Of a stretch of DNA of 64,000 bases, positions 12,657-25,227 are shown piece by piece (position 1 is the first letter of the stretch; each line of letters starts with the position of its first letter). This stretch comes from Hevea brasiliensis (taxonomy: Eukaryota > Streptophyta > Magnoliopsida > Malpighiales > Euphorbiaceae). Below the pieces are notes generated by a model, which saw only the letters and a program-made list of their open reading frames with translations, was not told where the DNA came from and made no database searches. The translations under genes and the position numbers were made by a program. Location: positions 55,842,735-55,906,734 of the forward strand of contig NC_079503.1 of assembly GCF_030052815.1 (NCBI RefSeq), in the 5' to 3' direction.

Positions 12657-12668
12657 GCTCTGATACCA
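12657..12668 (-). promoter_or_regulatory. Primer-binding site for initiator tRNA-Met
   Basis: The minus strand reads TGGTATCAGAGC, complementary to the 3' end of plant initiator tRNA-Met. It lies 8 nt after the 5' LTR end (spacer TGTTTAAG). The same site and the same 8-nt spacing occur in the element at 26486-36852. Confidence 0.93.
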
Positions 12669-13287
12669 CTTAAACATGTCACACCCTACCCCTCGTAAAA
12701 TGTAACATGCTCCCATAGTACACCTAATGAATTACCGTACTTCGCCTACCGGTAACCCATTAAGTATACTACAAGGGATTTTATAACAATTTTCGTTCAT
12801 TTTTAAATTGGTGGGTAAATTTTTTTTTTCAAATATTAAAAACCTTTATTTAAAGTCCAAACATAAATTAAGTTTTTAGATATTTAAAATCTCCGCAATT
12901 TTTATAAAAATTTCGGCAGATTGCCGTCTGTATTTTGAGAAAACAGTTCTTCAAAACCTGAAAATAAAGATACTCCCAATATTTTTTTCAATCACAACTC
13001 TATTATTCAATCTAATTTCACAAATCAACACAAGCAACTCAATACACAGTTTAAATTAAATCAAACATTGAAATATCTCATTAAGATAAAAAAAATGAAT
13101 ATTTACATTCATGGGAGTATTAAAAATTTAGTAGTGCAAACTTTATAAAAACATAAAATCTCAAGATAACCTTATAATAATTTTTATTTCATACAATCCA
13201 AAAATATATTACAAAAGAGTTGGTACAACTGCTCAAAGTAAATTTCATACATACAATTACAGAATTACATCAAAATCTAAAGTACAA

Positions 13288-13408
13288 GGGTATACCTATG
13301 ATATATCCGAAGATAGTCTCACATGCCTTTTAGTAATCTTGCTCAGCTGCTTTATATTTTTTTTCACTTGTGATAGCATACAAAGCTATCGCTGAGTGGT
13401 GAACTCAG
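13288..13408 (-). other. LTR three-hairpin cassette (group I, partly decayed)
   Basis: Hairpin 3 GGGTATA/TATATCC (13288-13308) and hairpin 2 (near 13369-13391, GTGATAGC/GCTATCGC) each carry a C-to-T change relative to the copy at 6025-6146. Hairpin 1 CTGAGT/ACTCAG (13392-13408) is intact. Confidence 0.6.
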
Positions 13409-16400
13409 TGGTGCACAAACTAATAATTTAAAACTTAATACAAGTTATGCTTGACAATTCATAATAAATAAAAATTTAAAATTTCTAAATTCTTCAAAAT
13501 TCATAACATTCAGAAATTAATATTTTCATTCATGCAAATGATTCATTTGAATAACATTTTGATCAAATAGTAACTATTTGTCTACATTTCTTTTAAATCC
13601 CGAAACAATACAAAAATATTTTGAATCATTGACAAATTATTTATTTCAACCACAATTTATCAAACTATGCATAATTTAAAGGGCGTTGCCAACAATTCAC
13701 ACAGTTGAACCCATGACCTAAAATTCAAATAGATGTCATGTTGTACACCACGATATTTCACACTCTCCTAATAACCGAGGCTAAAAGGGAGGAACAAAGA
13801 CCAGCCAGTACATATGAGTACTCATTCAAACTCTTCCCCAACTGGCAAGCTAGAGAGGAAAGAACTCGCCCCATCTAGTGGAGGAGATATCTCACTAGAC
13901 AAGCTAATGAGAATTCACAACATATTTTGCCATGTCAACTGTGGTTTCAAATCATATTCAAAACAATTTCTATTTACAGAGTGTTTACAAATCATCAACA
14001 TATTTAATCATCATAAATTCATGCTCAAGGTTGGCAACACATCAAACTTAAAATTTACAATCCTCAAAACCATATAATAAATCCTTAAATGCATAAGAAA
14101 ATTTACATTTAATTTATACAATTTCATTCAACAAATTAAAATCCTCAACACAACAAAATTATAAATCATAAAATAAACTTGTTCAAATCAATTTAGAAGT
14201 GAAAGGTAACAAAATAGTTAGTTGTGCACAAATCTTATACGAGTCACCTCTTGGTCTTGACTCGATGTCTCGAGTTCTTTACCAGTATTCCTTTCCACTG
14301 AAACACATAGTTTCACAGTGTTTTAGTATCACCATTTATCATAACTCCAAAATAAATTCAAATCTACTTATACCTAGTTTTAATATGCTAAACTTGACGT
14401 TTTTAAAATTTATATTTCAGGGTTACTATTCATGACACTATTCAAGTTAATTTGTTGACTTTCTAATGCTTACTAGGTATGGAAATTCTAATTTCACCCA
14501 CATACCACATTTTGGTTACCTAATTTGTTAGTTTTGGTTGTTTTCTCAAATTTTAAGTCTTTTAGGCAAATTTGCAAATTTTCAGTTTTGGTGTCTTATG
14601 TTGCACTGTTTTATTAGTCATTTTGCTGTTAGAATTGGGCTATGGTTTCTTCATAGAAATTGTTCCTTATTGTCTTAACTTTATTTCTCTTTTTGAATCA
14701 CTCTATTTAGAGTTTTGTAGCTCAAGTTATAGCCATTTGAATCATGGCTGCCAGATTGGACTTAACCCAGATTTCTGGGCACCAAACTAGTTCTGGCAGT
14801 TTTAGGTCACCAAATTTGGGTGGCCAAATGATTTGGTTAAGGGCATAATTTGGGTTTGTGTTCTTCATGAATGTTTTAGGTCTCAGCTTTCCACTGGTAA
14901 AATTTCAGGTCGTTTAGACCTGCCTAACCCAAGTTATGGCCAAATGAATTCATTTGGTCATTTTTGTACAGGGCAGATTGCAGAAATCCGGATTTGGTCA
15001 ATTTGTTCATTAGGTTTTGGTCACTTTTTGTGCACGATTCCTGAATGAAAATTGTGTCATTTTGTGTCTATTTTCATTCCCAATTGGTTTCATACCAATT
15101 GAACTTGTAAATTTTCAGTTTTGGTCCCTCAAAGGGACCTTGGTCCTACTGCCTGCAGCATGGCCATTTTCAGTCCGAATTTAAACTCACTTCTAACACT
15201 TCCAACACATCTCAATTGGTCACAAATGATCATTTTTCATCTCAAACAAGGTCAAACACAACATTTGACCCATTCTCACATTTTTGGCTTCCAAAACCCT
15301 AGGTGCCAAACCCTAATTTTCATGCTTAGCTCAATTCATGCAATTTAAACATATAAATCACCTATACAACATTAATTCACCAAGATTTCATGTTTAACCT
15401 AACTAAACACCATCAAACTCTAGGGTACCATGGCTGCTGAAATTTTCTACTCATCATGCATGCAAGATTATTTTCATTTTCTTCACAATTTCCATGCATC
15501 TCAACTAAATTTCAAGTAGTATTTAAAGATTTAAAATCAATTTATACATACCTTGATTTATGGATTCTCTAATTCTCCAAGTCTCCTTCTTTTCTTCTTC
15601 TTTTTGTTACTAATCACTCCACCAAGGTCTAAAATCAAACTTTAGTGTTGGTGGTTAGGGTTTTTATGGTGAGGAAGGGAGGAGAAATCAAGCTTTTAAG
15701 GGTTAAAAATGGTGGAAATGTGAGAGAATTAGAGAGAAAGAGAGAGTGGCGGAAATCCATGAGAAATAAGACCAAAAAATAAATTTCTTTATTTTGTTAT
15801 TTTATGTGTATTTATCCCAAATTGACTCAGTCAAATTAAGTAAATAATTGATTGTAACACCCCTCACCCGACTACAGTGTAGCTGAGCTAGGCATGCTAC
15901 ATTTGGTGCTAGAGCACCCTAACTTACCTTACTTTATTTCTTTAAAAATTTTGTTCTCGTTATATTTAACATCGATTATTTTTCGACGGAGAAACTAACA
16001 GAGTTTCTCCTATTTTATTATCGTTTGACATGTTTTACTATTCACCTATTTGAAACTTTCAATAATATTTTACAATAAAAATCCCATTAATTATTTTCAT
16101 AACCATCTCATTCATATATCTTAATTTCATATTTATTTCCATTCATTATCTATATATTTCAAATCTGTCTTCAAATCCATACAATCTCATTCATGCTAAA
16201 ATCACATAAGTAAAATTTTCAAATTTCATTAATTTACACAATTTCATAATTTACATGATATATAAATTAATTACATATGAAAAAGCTAATTCATTAATTT
16301 ACATCACATTTCTATTAATTACCTGTTCATAATCTACATTATAATACAATAACTAGCATTTTATACAAAATACAAAATATGATCTATATGGGCCCTATCT

Positions 16401-16495
16401 ACATGCATTGTTGAGAAGGTGACAAACTTTGACACTCTGCAGATCAAAACTCCCAAAATTCCCAGTCAAACGTCCATTGGGTTCTAGCTTCAGTA

Positions 16496-16561
16496 CCTGC
16501 GCTAGGCATTAAGATTGTATGTGAAGGAAACAATTCCATCGCGCTAAGCATTGCTGCTTAG
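16496..16561 (-). other. Group III version of the LTR hairpin/acceptor region
   Basis: Hairpin 1 is CTAAGCATTGCTGCTTAG (16544-16561), a perfect 7-bp stem whose pairs differ from the CTGAG...CTCAG stems of the other groups. The flanking anchors GTGC-ACCACT (beside hairpin 1) and CGCAGGTA (sense direction, at 16494-16501) are retained, but hairpins 2 and 3 are not recognisable in the same form. Confidence 0.65.
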
Positions 16562-17157
16562 TGGTGCAATAATATAACAAGGAAATAATATACAAATAAA
16601 GATAAAAATAGAACATAATTCAAGTAATTAAGATTTATTTATACTTCACATACAGTTTCTAAAATTTAATATGTTTTATCATAATTTAGTCTTCTTTGAA
16701 AGTGTTTATTTTGCCAATGTACAGTAATAATGTACAAAGAAAAATGATCTGAAAATAATAAATTTATGCTTATATTATTATATAAGTCACATTTGCAATA
16801 TTTATTTATGTTATCATTTTCTTTGCTAATCTTTTAGCATTTTCTTTATACTTGCTAGGTTGTCTCAAATTGTTTTATAATAAGTAAATTTTGATATCGG
16901 TTTAGTTCATTTCGATTCTTTCTAATAAATAACTATTCTAATTTATTTTAGGTCATCTTACTTATTTATTTAATTTAATTTCTAATATTTTTAATTGCTA
17001 ATATTCTTAACTTATTTCAATAAATTTCACTGCCCAAGTAACCTATGACAGGCTGACTAAACTGGATAATGGGTCGTTGGCACTGGACATCGCGGTGCCT
17101 CGGGCCGTCATACCATGGGATGCAGAACGTCAACCACGTATGCAGTCAGTATGGCTA

Positions 17158-17280
17158 AAAAGCCATGATAACACATAATCAGGCATAAAAGCCATGAATG
17201 TTGGCATAAAGCCATGAATGTGGGCATAAAGCCATGAATACGGGCACAAAGCCATGAATACAGGCATAAAGCCTTTCGCA
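17158..17280. repeat. Short tandem repeat, ~18-20-bp unit
   Basis: Five to six near copies of AAAGCCATGAATRYGGGCAT follow one another inside the group III solo LTR. The homologous spot in the LTR at 1-2413 (about 210-300) has only about two copies, so copy number varies between insertions. Confidence 0.8.
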
Positions 17281-20200
17281 GTACTACTAAAACAATACCC
17301 TATTGGCATGCCAAACTATCCAATCTGACACACATGTCTAGGCAATACAAGGGCACATAATATCATTAAATATTAATATATTGTGTTTTATGACTTTATT
17401 ATTTCATAATAAATTTCATAATTTATACATTCATCATACTATTCATACATTTCTTACATCATTCATATTGATCACAATTCACAACAATGGTGTTCATATA
17501 CCATTGTACTCAAAACTTTCTTCCTTTCTCTTATAAATAGAACTAATGTTTTATTTATATTTTCATGTTATTCATTTATTCATTACAATATTTATATGAA
17601 TTCATAACTCATACATGGTGTTATTATCTTATTTGTAATGGAAACATAAATCCTAATATAAACCTCATCCTATTTATACTCAACAATCCATCTAGTTTAA
17701 TTTCATTTCATATTCAAGTGGTATTACTTATGTTTTATTAGACCTACTAGTAAGGGGAATACAAATCTTAATCATATACTCACATAACTTAAATGTTTAT
17801 TAAGTCATTTAGGTAAATTACTATTTCTATTCCAAGTAATCCATGAATGTTTCATGGATTCCAAATTTCATACCTTAATTTCCTCTACCAATTTAGTTAT
17901 TATACTTTGTGTCTTTGTATTACTATTCACAATACTATTCACTCAAATTGTTGACTTTTTAATACATAATAAATTTATTGAACCTAAGTTCTCCAAGATA
18001 CCACATTTTGCATTCAAAATTTGTTGGTATTGGTTGCCAATACCATTTCCAAGCTTAATGTTAATTGGGCAAAATTTTCAGTTTTCATGCTTTGTATTTA
18101 CTGTTCAATTTGTCACTTTTGCAGTGGGAATTTGGAAAAATGTTCAACATGAAAGTTGTTCCTTATTTTGTCTATTTGAATTTCCTTTTTTGAATCACTC
18201 CATTTGGAGTTTTTTAGCTCAAGTTATGGCTTAAAAACCGTGACTGGCCGGATTGGGCAGAACCCAAAATTCTGGGTAAAATTGTTTCTGCCAGATTTGG
18301 TAACTCAAGCTTGGTTGGCAATTTGACTAAGTTATGGTCATAATTTGAGTCAGGTTTCTTCATGAAAGTTGTTGGTATATATCTCAACTTGTTGCTGGTA
18401 AAATTTCAGGTCAATTGGATCTTGCTACATTGAGTTATGGCCAAATGACCAAATACTGTTCATTTGGTCATTTTGCCCAGGCAGATTGCAGGTCACCCGA
18501 ATTAGGGAAAACTTTTGGTCAAGTTAGTTTGGTTTTCTAGGCATAGTTTCTTCACCAAATTTGTGCCATTATGTGTCTAGTTTCACCTCCAATTGGCCTC
18601 ATACCAATTGGAGTCACACAACCTCAGTTATAGGTCAAACAATACCTTGGACTCATAGGTCCAAATTTCCTGCATAAGAGAAGCACTCCCAATTTTCAAT
18701 TTCACCTAACTTCCAAACTTCAATTCACATTTATAACACTTCTAATAGTCAATAATCAACCTCAACATCATCAAATTCAAGTCACAACACAAAATTCCAT
18801 ATTTGAGCAAACCCTAAATCAACTTGCAATAATTTTAAATTCCAAGAGAATTTCTAGCACTAACCTTATTCCTTAGCTTCACTCAACTTCAATTCAACCT
18901 TCTAATCAATCAAAAACTTGAAGCTCCTTCTTGGTCCACCTTAGCTGAAATTCCTCTTGCCCCAAACTCAATTTTTTTTTGGTTTTCTTTAGTGCTTTCT
19001 TCTAATTAGGCTTTAGTTTAGGGTGGGCTATAATTTTTCCAAGAAAAAATTTGGTTGAGACTTAGGGTTTCAAGCTTTGAATTTTGTGTTTTTAATGGAG
19101 AATTTTAGAGAAGAAGAGAAGAAGGCAAGTGACGGGAAGAAGAAGGGAAAAATGCAGATTTTTGTTCAATAATTAACCTATATAATAATTAAATATTTAA
19201 TGGCAATATGGTAAATAAGTAGAATGGCAAATTTGAAATTATTTTGAAGTTTATAATCATTATAATTTGACTTTTCAATAATTATTTTTAATTTTCATAA
19301 TTTCAATTAATTAAATTAATTTAGCTTCATTAAATTAATAATCATCATTTTTTGTCTATATTAGACCCTCAAATTTAATTGACCAAATTTTGCTCTTACC
19401 GAGTTGTCGGTTTATCTTTCTTTCTTCTTTCTTTTGCTCATTTTTAATTTAATTTTCATCAATATTTATTCCTATTTTATGTCATAATAATTATTTACTT
19501 AATTGGACAAGTTGGTCAAATGGAGTGATTCAAAAAGATGAAAATTGTCTGTACCGATTGAAAAATTTTTCTAAGTATTTTCTTAGCATTCTAATGCCAT
19601 AGGAACCTCAATGACCCTTCTTTGGAGTCCCAAAAATTATTTTATGAATTTTCTCCCAGGTCTAGGGCTCCTAGTTGCGAGAATCGCAACTTCCCACTGG
19701 GTTACCTATCGCTAGAGCACCGGCTCATTTAACTTGGTTGTATTTTATTTCTAAAATTTTTCCTAAATTTTTCTTATTAATATTTGAGTTATTTATGACT
19801 CCTCACTCTAATCTAATTATTTTTCTAGAAGTTCTAGCTGTCCGGACCGACACTGGTCACCGGAACAGTAGAATGTGCGGAATTGTTACAGTGAGGGTGT
19901 TACATTGATAATTATTTATTGAGTCATACATGATATCATCCATGATGATGTCATTTTTCTTTATTTTATTTTATTTTCTTTTCTTTTTCCTTTCTTTTTC
20001 CTCATTTCTTTAATTTAATTCTATATTCTGAAATTTTTATTTCTCCGATTTTATTGGATAGTTAGGTCAGGAGTCAGCTCTAGGGGTGAATTGACCAAAT
20101 TGCCCCTCGTCGGTTCGACCCGGTTTGCAAATAATTCAATATTTCTTCCGACTCCCTGACCTAATTATTTGACTGGCTTAACAATTCTTTTTCGTGATTT

Positions 20201-20505
20201 TCTCTTTTCCACTGTGTTCGCAATAGTCCTAAGGATTGCGTCACATTTTACGGTTCAAAATTTGAGTTTAAATCGACTTCGCAATCCTTCCCGAGAAGGT
20301 CACCCATTGCTGTGACTCTCGACTCATTTAACTTCTTATGTTCTGTTTTTCTTATTTATACTTAACTAATTGACAATTACTAATTATTTGTGTTCAGGGC
20401 TTATCTAGTTGTCTTAAGTGTGGTTCTAATCTTCTTAATTGTCCGGACCGACACCGGTCACCGGAATAGTGAAATATACCAGGCTATGCAAATAGGGGTG
20501 TTACA

Positions 20506-20575
20506 AGACGGAGTTGGTAATTCATTAGGTACACTACGGGATTATGTTATGTCTTACGGAGGGGTAGGGTGTGAC
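20506..20575 (+). mobile_element. Terminal 70 bp of the group II LTR begun at 2414
   Basis: The segment starts with the TSD copy AGACG and ends GGGTAGGGTGTGACA, the normal sense-3' end. It joins directly to 5413 once the nested element is removed. Beyond it the broken Copia frame begins at 20576; CTATG (20576-20580) is the probable TSD, untestable here because the other border is off-window. Confidence 0.9.
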
Positions 20576-21508
20576 ACTATGTCCTCTACCAAGGTGCTCC
20601 TCCACATCGTCAAAACTTTTTATGCCATTTCCATGATTATCTCTATTTTCTTCATTGATAGTAATTACTTCCTCTTCTTTACTTCGCTCCTCTTGATCCT
20701 CAACAACATCAAAACCCATATTCATATTTCTATTTTCAGTTAGCTCCATATCTATAATATTCTTTTTAGCATAAGGAAATTTGGCTTCAACAAAAACCAC
20801 ATCCCTAGAAACAAAATAGTCACCTTTCTCCAAATCATATAATCTCCATCCTTTCTTCTCAAAAGGGTATCCTACAAAAACACACTTCCTACTTTTACTT
20901 GCAAACTTATCATTATTCCGATTCAAATTATGCATATAGCAAAGGCACCCAAAGGTCCTAATATGCTTATAAGAAGGAGGCTCTCCAAAAAGAATTTCAT
21001 ATGGTGTTTTACCATCCAACACCATAGAGGGAGTTCGATTAATTAAGTAACCAGTTGTAAGCACACACTCACCCCAAAATTCAATAAGCAAATTTGCTTG
21101 GAATCGCAAAGCTCTTGCCACATTAAGAATATAGCGATGTTTTCTTTCAACTCGCCCATTTTGTTGTGGTGTACTAATGCACGATGTTTGATGCAATATA
21201 CCATGTTCCTCAAAATAATTCTTCAAATAGACAAATTCACGTCCATTGTCACTTCTAACAATTTTTACATTTTTTTCAAATTGTCTTTGAATCATCATAA
21301 TAAAATTTCTAAGAACATAAGCAACCTTATCTTTCTCATTCAACAAGTATATCCAAACAGTACGAGAACAATCATCAACTATTGTTAAAAAATAAATTGC
21401 ACCACAAGATGCTGGAACTCTATAAGGTCCCCATAAATCACAATGTATCAAATCAAAACATTCTTTGGCTTTATTGTCACTAGAGAAGAACACTTCCTTG
21501 GTCTGTTT
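20576..21508 (-). pseudogene. Copia polyprotein, integrase segment
   Basis: Minus-strand frame with the Ty1/copia integrase catalytic core: first Asp in LIHCDLWGPYRVPA, second in IVRSDNGREF, Glu in QNGRVERKHR, the DD35E layout. Downstream are TPYEILFGEPPSYKHIRTFGC and KCVFVGYPFEKKGWRLYD, the usual conserved end of the integrase core and its tail. The frame is open from 21493 to the right border of the group II LTR at 20576, where the coding text breaks off at an LTR end. Reverse transcriptase and RNase H would lie further left, outside the window. Removing the solo LTR 21509-25227 and one TSD copy makes this frame continue, without a shift, from the zinc-binding segment at 25228-25543. Confidence 0.92.
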
Positions 21509-24500
21509 TTATCACACCTTACCCCTCTGCAAGGCATAACATGATCCCGTAGAATACCTAATGAACTACCGAACTTCACCTACCGATAACTCATTAAGTA
21601 CCCTACAAGGGATTTTAAAACAATTTTCTTATCTTTGACAAGTGGTGAGCATTTCTAATAAGTATTTAAAACATTTAGTTGAAATTAAAACTAATTAATA
21701 TTTTTGGCCATTTTAGTTTTTCGCAAATCTTATAAAAATTTTGACAAAGTTTCCTCTGTATTTTGAGAAAACCGTTCTTCAAATACCTAAAATAAAAGCA
21801 CTTCCAATAATTATCTAATCACTGCTTCAAATTCATACTCAATCTCAACCAATTTCTCAAAATTCACAAGTTCAAAAATTCTCAAAATACTGTCCATCAA
21901 TATCATTTATTCATATTCCATTCAAGATAAACAATTTATATATTCATCATACTAAAATTTACATTCAAAAAGTTCAAATTAAAATTTATTACAACTTTTA
22001 TACAAACTTTGTACAAGCTGCTCAAGACCCATGTACATGTCCATACATTTTATGTGCAATATATACATCAAAAGAAATATTTACAGTTAGGGTATAAATT
22101 ATACCCGAAGACTTCAAGCTGATGACTTCACACACCTCAGCAGCTCAGTCTGCTGCTCCTCTAGTCTCTGTATCTGCGACAGTAATAAAAGCTATCGCTG
22201 AGTACTAGGACTCAGTGGTGCACAATATACTAAAATAATCTTTATGCAAAACTTAAAGCACATTCATTCAAAAATTTGGCTAAACACGAAAATTTAATAC
22301 AATCATGCATTGTAAGATTTTACATGTAAACCAAGTTCATTTCAAAGTATCAAAACACATTTCATAAAACCCACAGTTAGATCACGCCATTCGAAACAAA
22401 TAGAATCTCAATAGCCAGAGGCTAAAGAGAAATCACATGAATCTCAATAGCCAGAGGCTAAAGAGAAATCATATCACAAGTCTAGCTAGCTCAAATATAT
22501 GGATATCCATTCACATCCTCTTCTACTGGCACACCTCAACACTTCTCCAGAGAAGGAATCAAAATTCGAAACTAATTACCCCCACTAGTCGTGCTAGTGA
22601 GGTGTTCAAATATATGGTCATGACACTGTGGTTTCAAAACTTATCTTAACAATTTGCTAAACATTGTCATTTCAAATATACACAATAACTTTCACAATTT
22701 AAATCAAACATCATAAAAATGCTATAATCCAATATTTCACATTATTCAAAACATTATGCAAAAGATGATTATAAAAGTATATGTTGTGCACAAACCTCAA
22801 ACGAGTCGCCTGTTGGCCTTGACTCGACTCCTCGGGTTCTGTCCCGGTATTCTTTTCCACTGAAACATGAAATTTTCCAATGTTTCAGTACTAAAACTTA
22901 AAATAAATCCAAAATAAACTTAACTTCACATTTACCTAGCTCTAACGTGTTAAATTCGACGTTCTCGAAATTTTGTGTTTCGGGTTACTATTCACTGCAC
23001 TATTCAAGTCAAATTATTGACTTTCTAAGGCTTAATGGGTATGGGAACTCCAACTTCACCCACATACCACATTTTGGTCACCAAACTTATTGGTTTTGGT
23101 CATTTGTTTAAAGCTTAGGTCATTTTGGCAAAATTGCCAATTTTCGGTTTTGGTTCTCCGAAGTTGTACTGTTCCATTGGTCGATCTACTGTTGGAATTT
23201 GACAAAACTTCCTTCATAGAAAATGTTCCTTATTGTCTTAAGTGTATTCTCATTTTGGATCACCCCAATCGGAGTTTTGTAGCTCAAGTTATGGCCAAAA
23301 TAAGTTTACTGTTCACATGTACTGTTCATACTGAGATTTTAGTGCTGGCAGATTTTTGGTCCAACTTTGGTTAATAATTTGACCAAGTTAAGTTCATAAT
23401 TTGGTCTCACTTTCTTCATATGAAATGTTGTACTATGTCTTAGGTTTCCATCGGTTCAAGAATCGCCTAAATCCGAGTTTTCTAGAGAGAGTTATAGCCA
23501 TCCAAACATTGCTGCTCAATGAAAATTCTGCAGAATCTCAGTACAGTAATTTAATTTTGCTCAATGATTTTGAAAGGGCTAATGGCCTAATTTGGGTTGG
23601 TGTTCTTCATGAAAGTTTTAGGTCTATATCATATCTAATTGCTGGTAAAATTTCAGGTCAATTTGACCTACCTAGCTCGAGTTATGACCAAATGAACAGT
23701 TACTGTTCATTTGGTCAGTTTAGTGCAGTGGCAGCCTGCAATCAATCCACTTTGGTCAATTGTTTCACCAAGTTTTGGTCAGTTTTTGGCCATGGTTCCT
23801 TAATGAAAATTGTGCTCTTTTATGTCTATTTTCATCTCCAATTGGTGGCATATCAATTGGACTTGTAAAATTTGAGTTTTGGTCCTTCAAAGTGGGTTTG
23901 GTCATGCTGCCAGCAGCATGACCATTGACCTACGAATTTGATTTTTATTCCAACAATTCCCACACAACTTATTTGGTCATAATTGACCATTATTTCACTT
24001 CACAATAAGTCCAACATGCCATTTATGCATTTTTCCCAAAATTTGGTTCACAACCCTAGCATTTAAAACCCTAACTCATCAATTTCACTACTTTGTTGCA
24101 ATTAATCACACTTAATGGTTTTAATACTAATCATTCAACCAAGAAAGGTTTCTAAACTCATTCAAATGTATCATATCCATGCAAATCATATTCCTCTCAA
24201 GCTGCCCAAAATTTCAGTTTAATTCTTCCCCATATTTGTTTCATTTAAATCAAGTTCTAAGCTCACTTTCAACCATCACATGTGCATTTGAATGGATAAA
24301 TGAAGAGTTTAGCATACTAACCTTAGGTGAACCTTAAATCTTCACTGTTTGTTCTTCTTCTTCCTGCTTCTCCTTGCTTTCTTATGCTTCTTCTATACTC
24401 TTCAAGATGCAATAATGAAATTCATGTGGAGAATTTTAGGGAAAGCATGTTTAATTTAGGGTTTCAAAAGCTTGGTTAGACTTATCCATGGTGGAAGATG

Positions 24501-25227
24501 AAATAAGTGAGAGGGAAGAGTGAGTCACGTTTTTCCTTTTGAAGATGATGAATTTAATTTTTTTTTTCTTTTGTTTCTTTTATTTATTTTGCTATGGAAG
24601 ACCATAAATATCAAATTTAATAAATATTTAATAAATTTGTTTATGACATCATTAATGATGTCATCAACTTTGACTTTTCCAACCTCTTTCCTTTTCTTTT
24701 TTTTTTCTATTTATTTCTCTATTAGTTCTTTAATTTTATTCTCGATTCCGAAATTTTCTTTTCTCCGATTTTATTTGACAGTTAGGTCAGGAGTCAGCTC
24801 TCGGGGTCAATTGACCAAATTGCCCCTCGCCGGTTCATCCCGGTTTGCAAATAATCCAATATTTCTTCCGGCTCCCTGACCTAATTATTTGACTGGCTTA
24901 ACAGTTCTTTTTCGTGGTTTTCTCTTTTCCACTGTGTTCATAAGGGTCCTAAGGACCGCAGCGTCACTTTTTACGGTTCGAAATTTGAGTTTAGAATGAC
25001 TTCGCAGTCATTCCCGAGGAGGTCACTCATCGTTGTGACTCTCGGCTCGTTTAACCTCTTATGTTCTGTTTTTCTTATTTATAGTTAACTAATTAAACAT
25101 TACTAATTATTTGTGTTTATGGCTTCTCAAATTGTCTTAAGTGTGGCCCTAATCCCATTAATTGTTCGGACCGACACCGGTCACCGGAACAGTGAAATAT
25201 ACCAGGCTATACAACGGGGGTGTTACA
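21509..25227 (-). mobile_element. Solo LTR, group I, 3719 bp
   Basis: TSD GTTTT at 21504-21508 and 25228-25232. The left end reads TATCACACCTTACC, so the usual terminal TG has become TA. It ends GGGGGTGTTACA. It is very similar to the solo LTR at 57962-61626. Donor-like AAG/GTTAGT at 24321 and acceptor-like CGCAG/ATAC at 22174 (both minus). Confidence 0.93.
22090..22215 (-). other. LTR three-hairpin cassette (group I)
   Basis: Hairpin 3 is a perfect GGGTATAAATTATACCC (22090-22106, 8-bp arms). Hairpin 2 pairs GCGACAGT with GCTATCGC (22176-22198). Hairpin 1 pairs CTGAGT with ACTCAG around ACTAGG (22198-22215). Confidence 0.72.

Larger units (their letters stand above)
15853..19904 (-). mobile_element. 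Solo LTR, group III gypsy-type, 4052 bp
   Basis: TSD TTGAT flanks both ends (15848-15852 and 19905-19909). The element starts TGTAACACCCCTCAC and ends GTGAGGGTGTTACA, so its ends form an almost perfect 14-15-bp inverted repeat. It is kept as an LTR, not a DNA transposon, because it shares the internal modules and the conserved 5' region (GACCGACACTGGTCACCGG) with the other LTRs and has 5-bp TSDs. It contains five close copies of a ~19-bp GGCATAAAGCCATGAAT motif near 17160-17280, a donor-like AAG/GTTAGT at 18864 (minus) and an acceptor-like CGCAG/GTAC at 16497 (minus). Confidence 0.92.
5414..20505 (-). mobile_element. Complete deleted chromovirus (Ty3/gypsy) with long LTRs
   Basis: Both ends are flanked by the 5-bp duplication AGACG (5409-5413 and 20506-20510), and the host LTR reads on across the junction. 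Sense is minus: 5' LTR 12677-20505, primer-binding site 12657-12668, internal region 9650-12676, polypurine tract 9652-9670, 3' LTR 5414-9649. The internal region is only about 3 kb. It keeps broken gag and protease near the 5' LTR and a scrap of integrase C-terminus plus chromodomain near the 3' LTR; reverse transcriptase and RNase H are missing. It is therefore a non-autonomous deletion derivative of a chromovirus, resembling the Tekay/Del lineage (lineage is inference). Its 5' LTR was later split by the solo LTR 15853-19904. Confidence 0.92.
12677..20505 (-). repeat. 5' LTR of the deleted chromovirus, split by a nested solo LTR
   Basis: The LTR parts are 12677-15852 and 19910-20505 (the TSD copy TTGAT at 19905-19909 belongs to the insert event). 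It begins TGTCACACCCTACCCC and ends GGGGTGTTACA. Alignment by eye with 5414-9649 is high throughout, with scattered transitions, many at former CG sites. Donor-like AG/GTATGT at 15551 on the minus strand is intact; the acceptor-like CGCAG is mutated here (near 13366). Confidence 0.92.

Noticed and set aside
13814..14077. Small proteins starting MSTHSNSSPTGK repeated at 7006-7272 and 13814-14077
   Set aside because: They are conserved only because they lie in duplicated or paired LTR sequence, are antisense to the element, and are absent or broken in other LTR groups.
20534..20743. Plus-strand frame 20390-20743 spanning an LTR end and Copia sequence as a chimeric gene
   Set aside because: It is an accidental antisense frame across an insertion junction.
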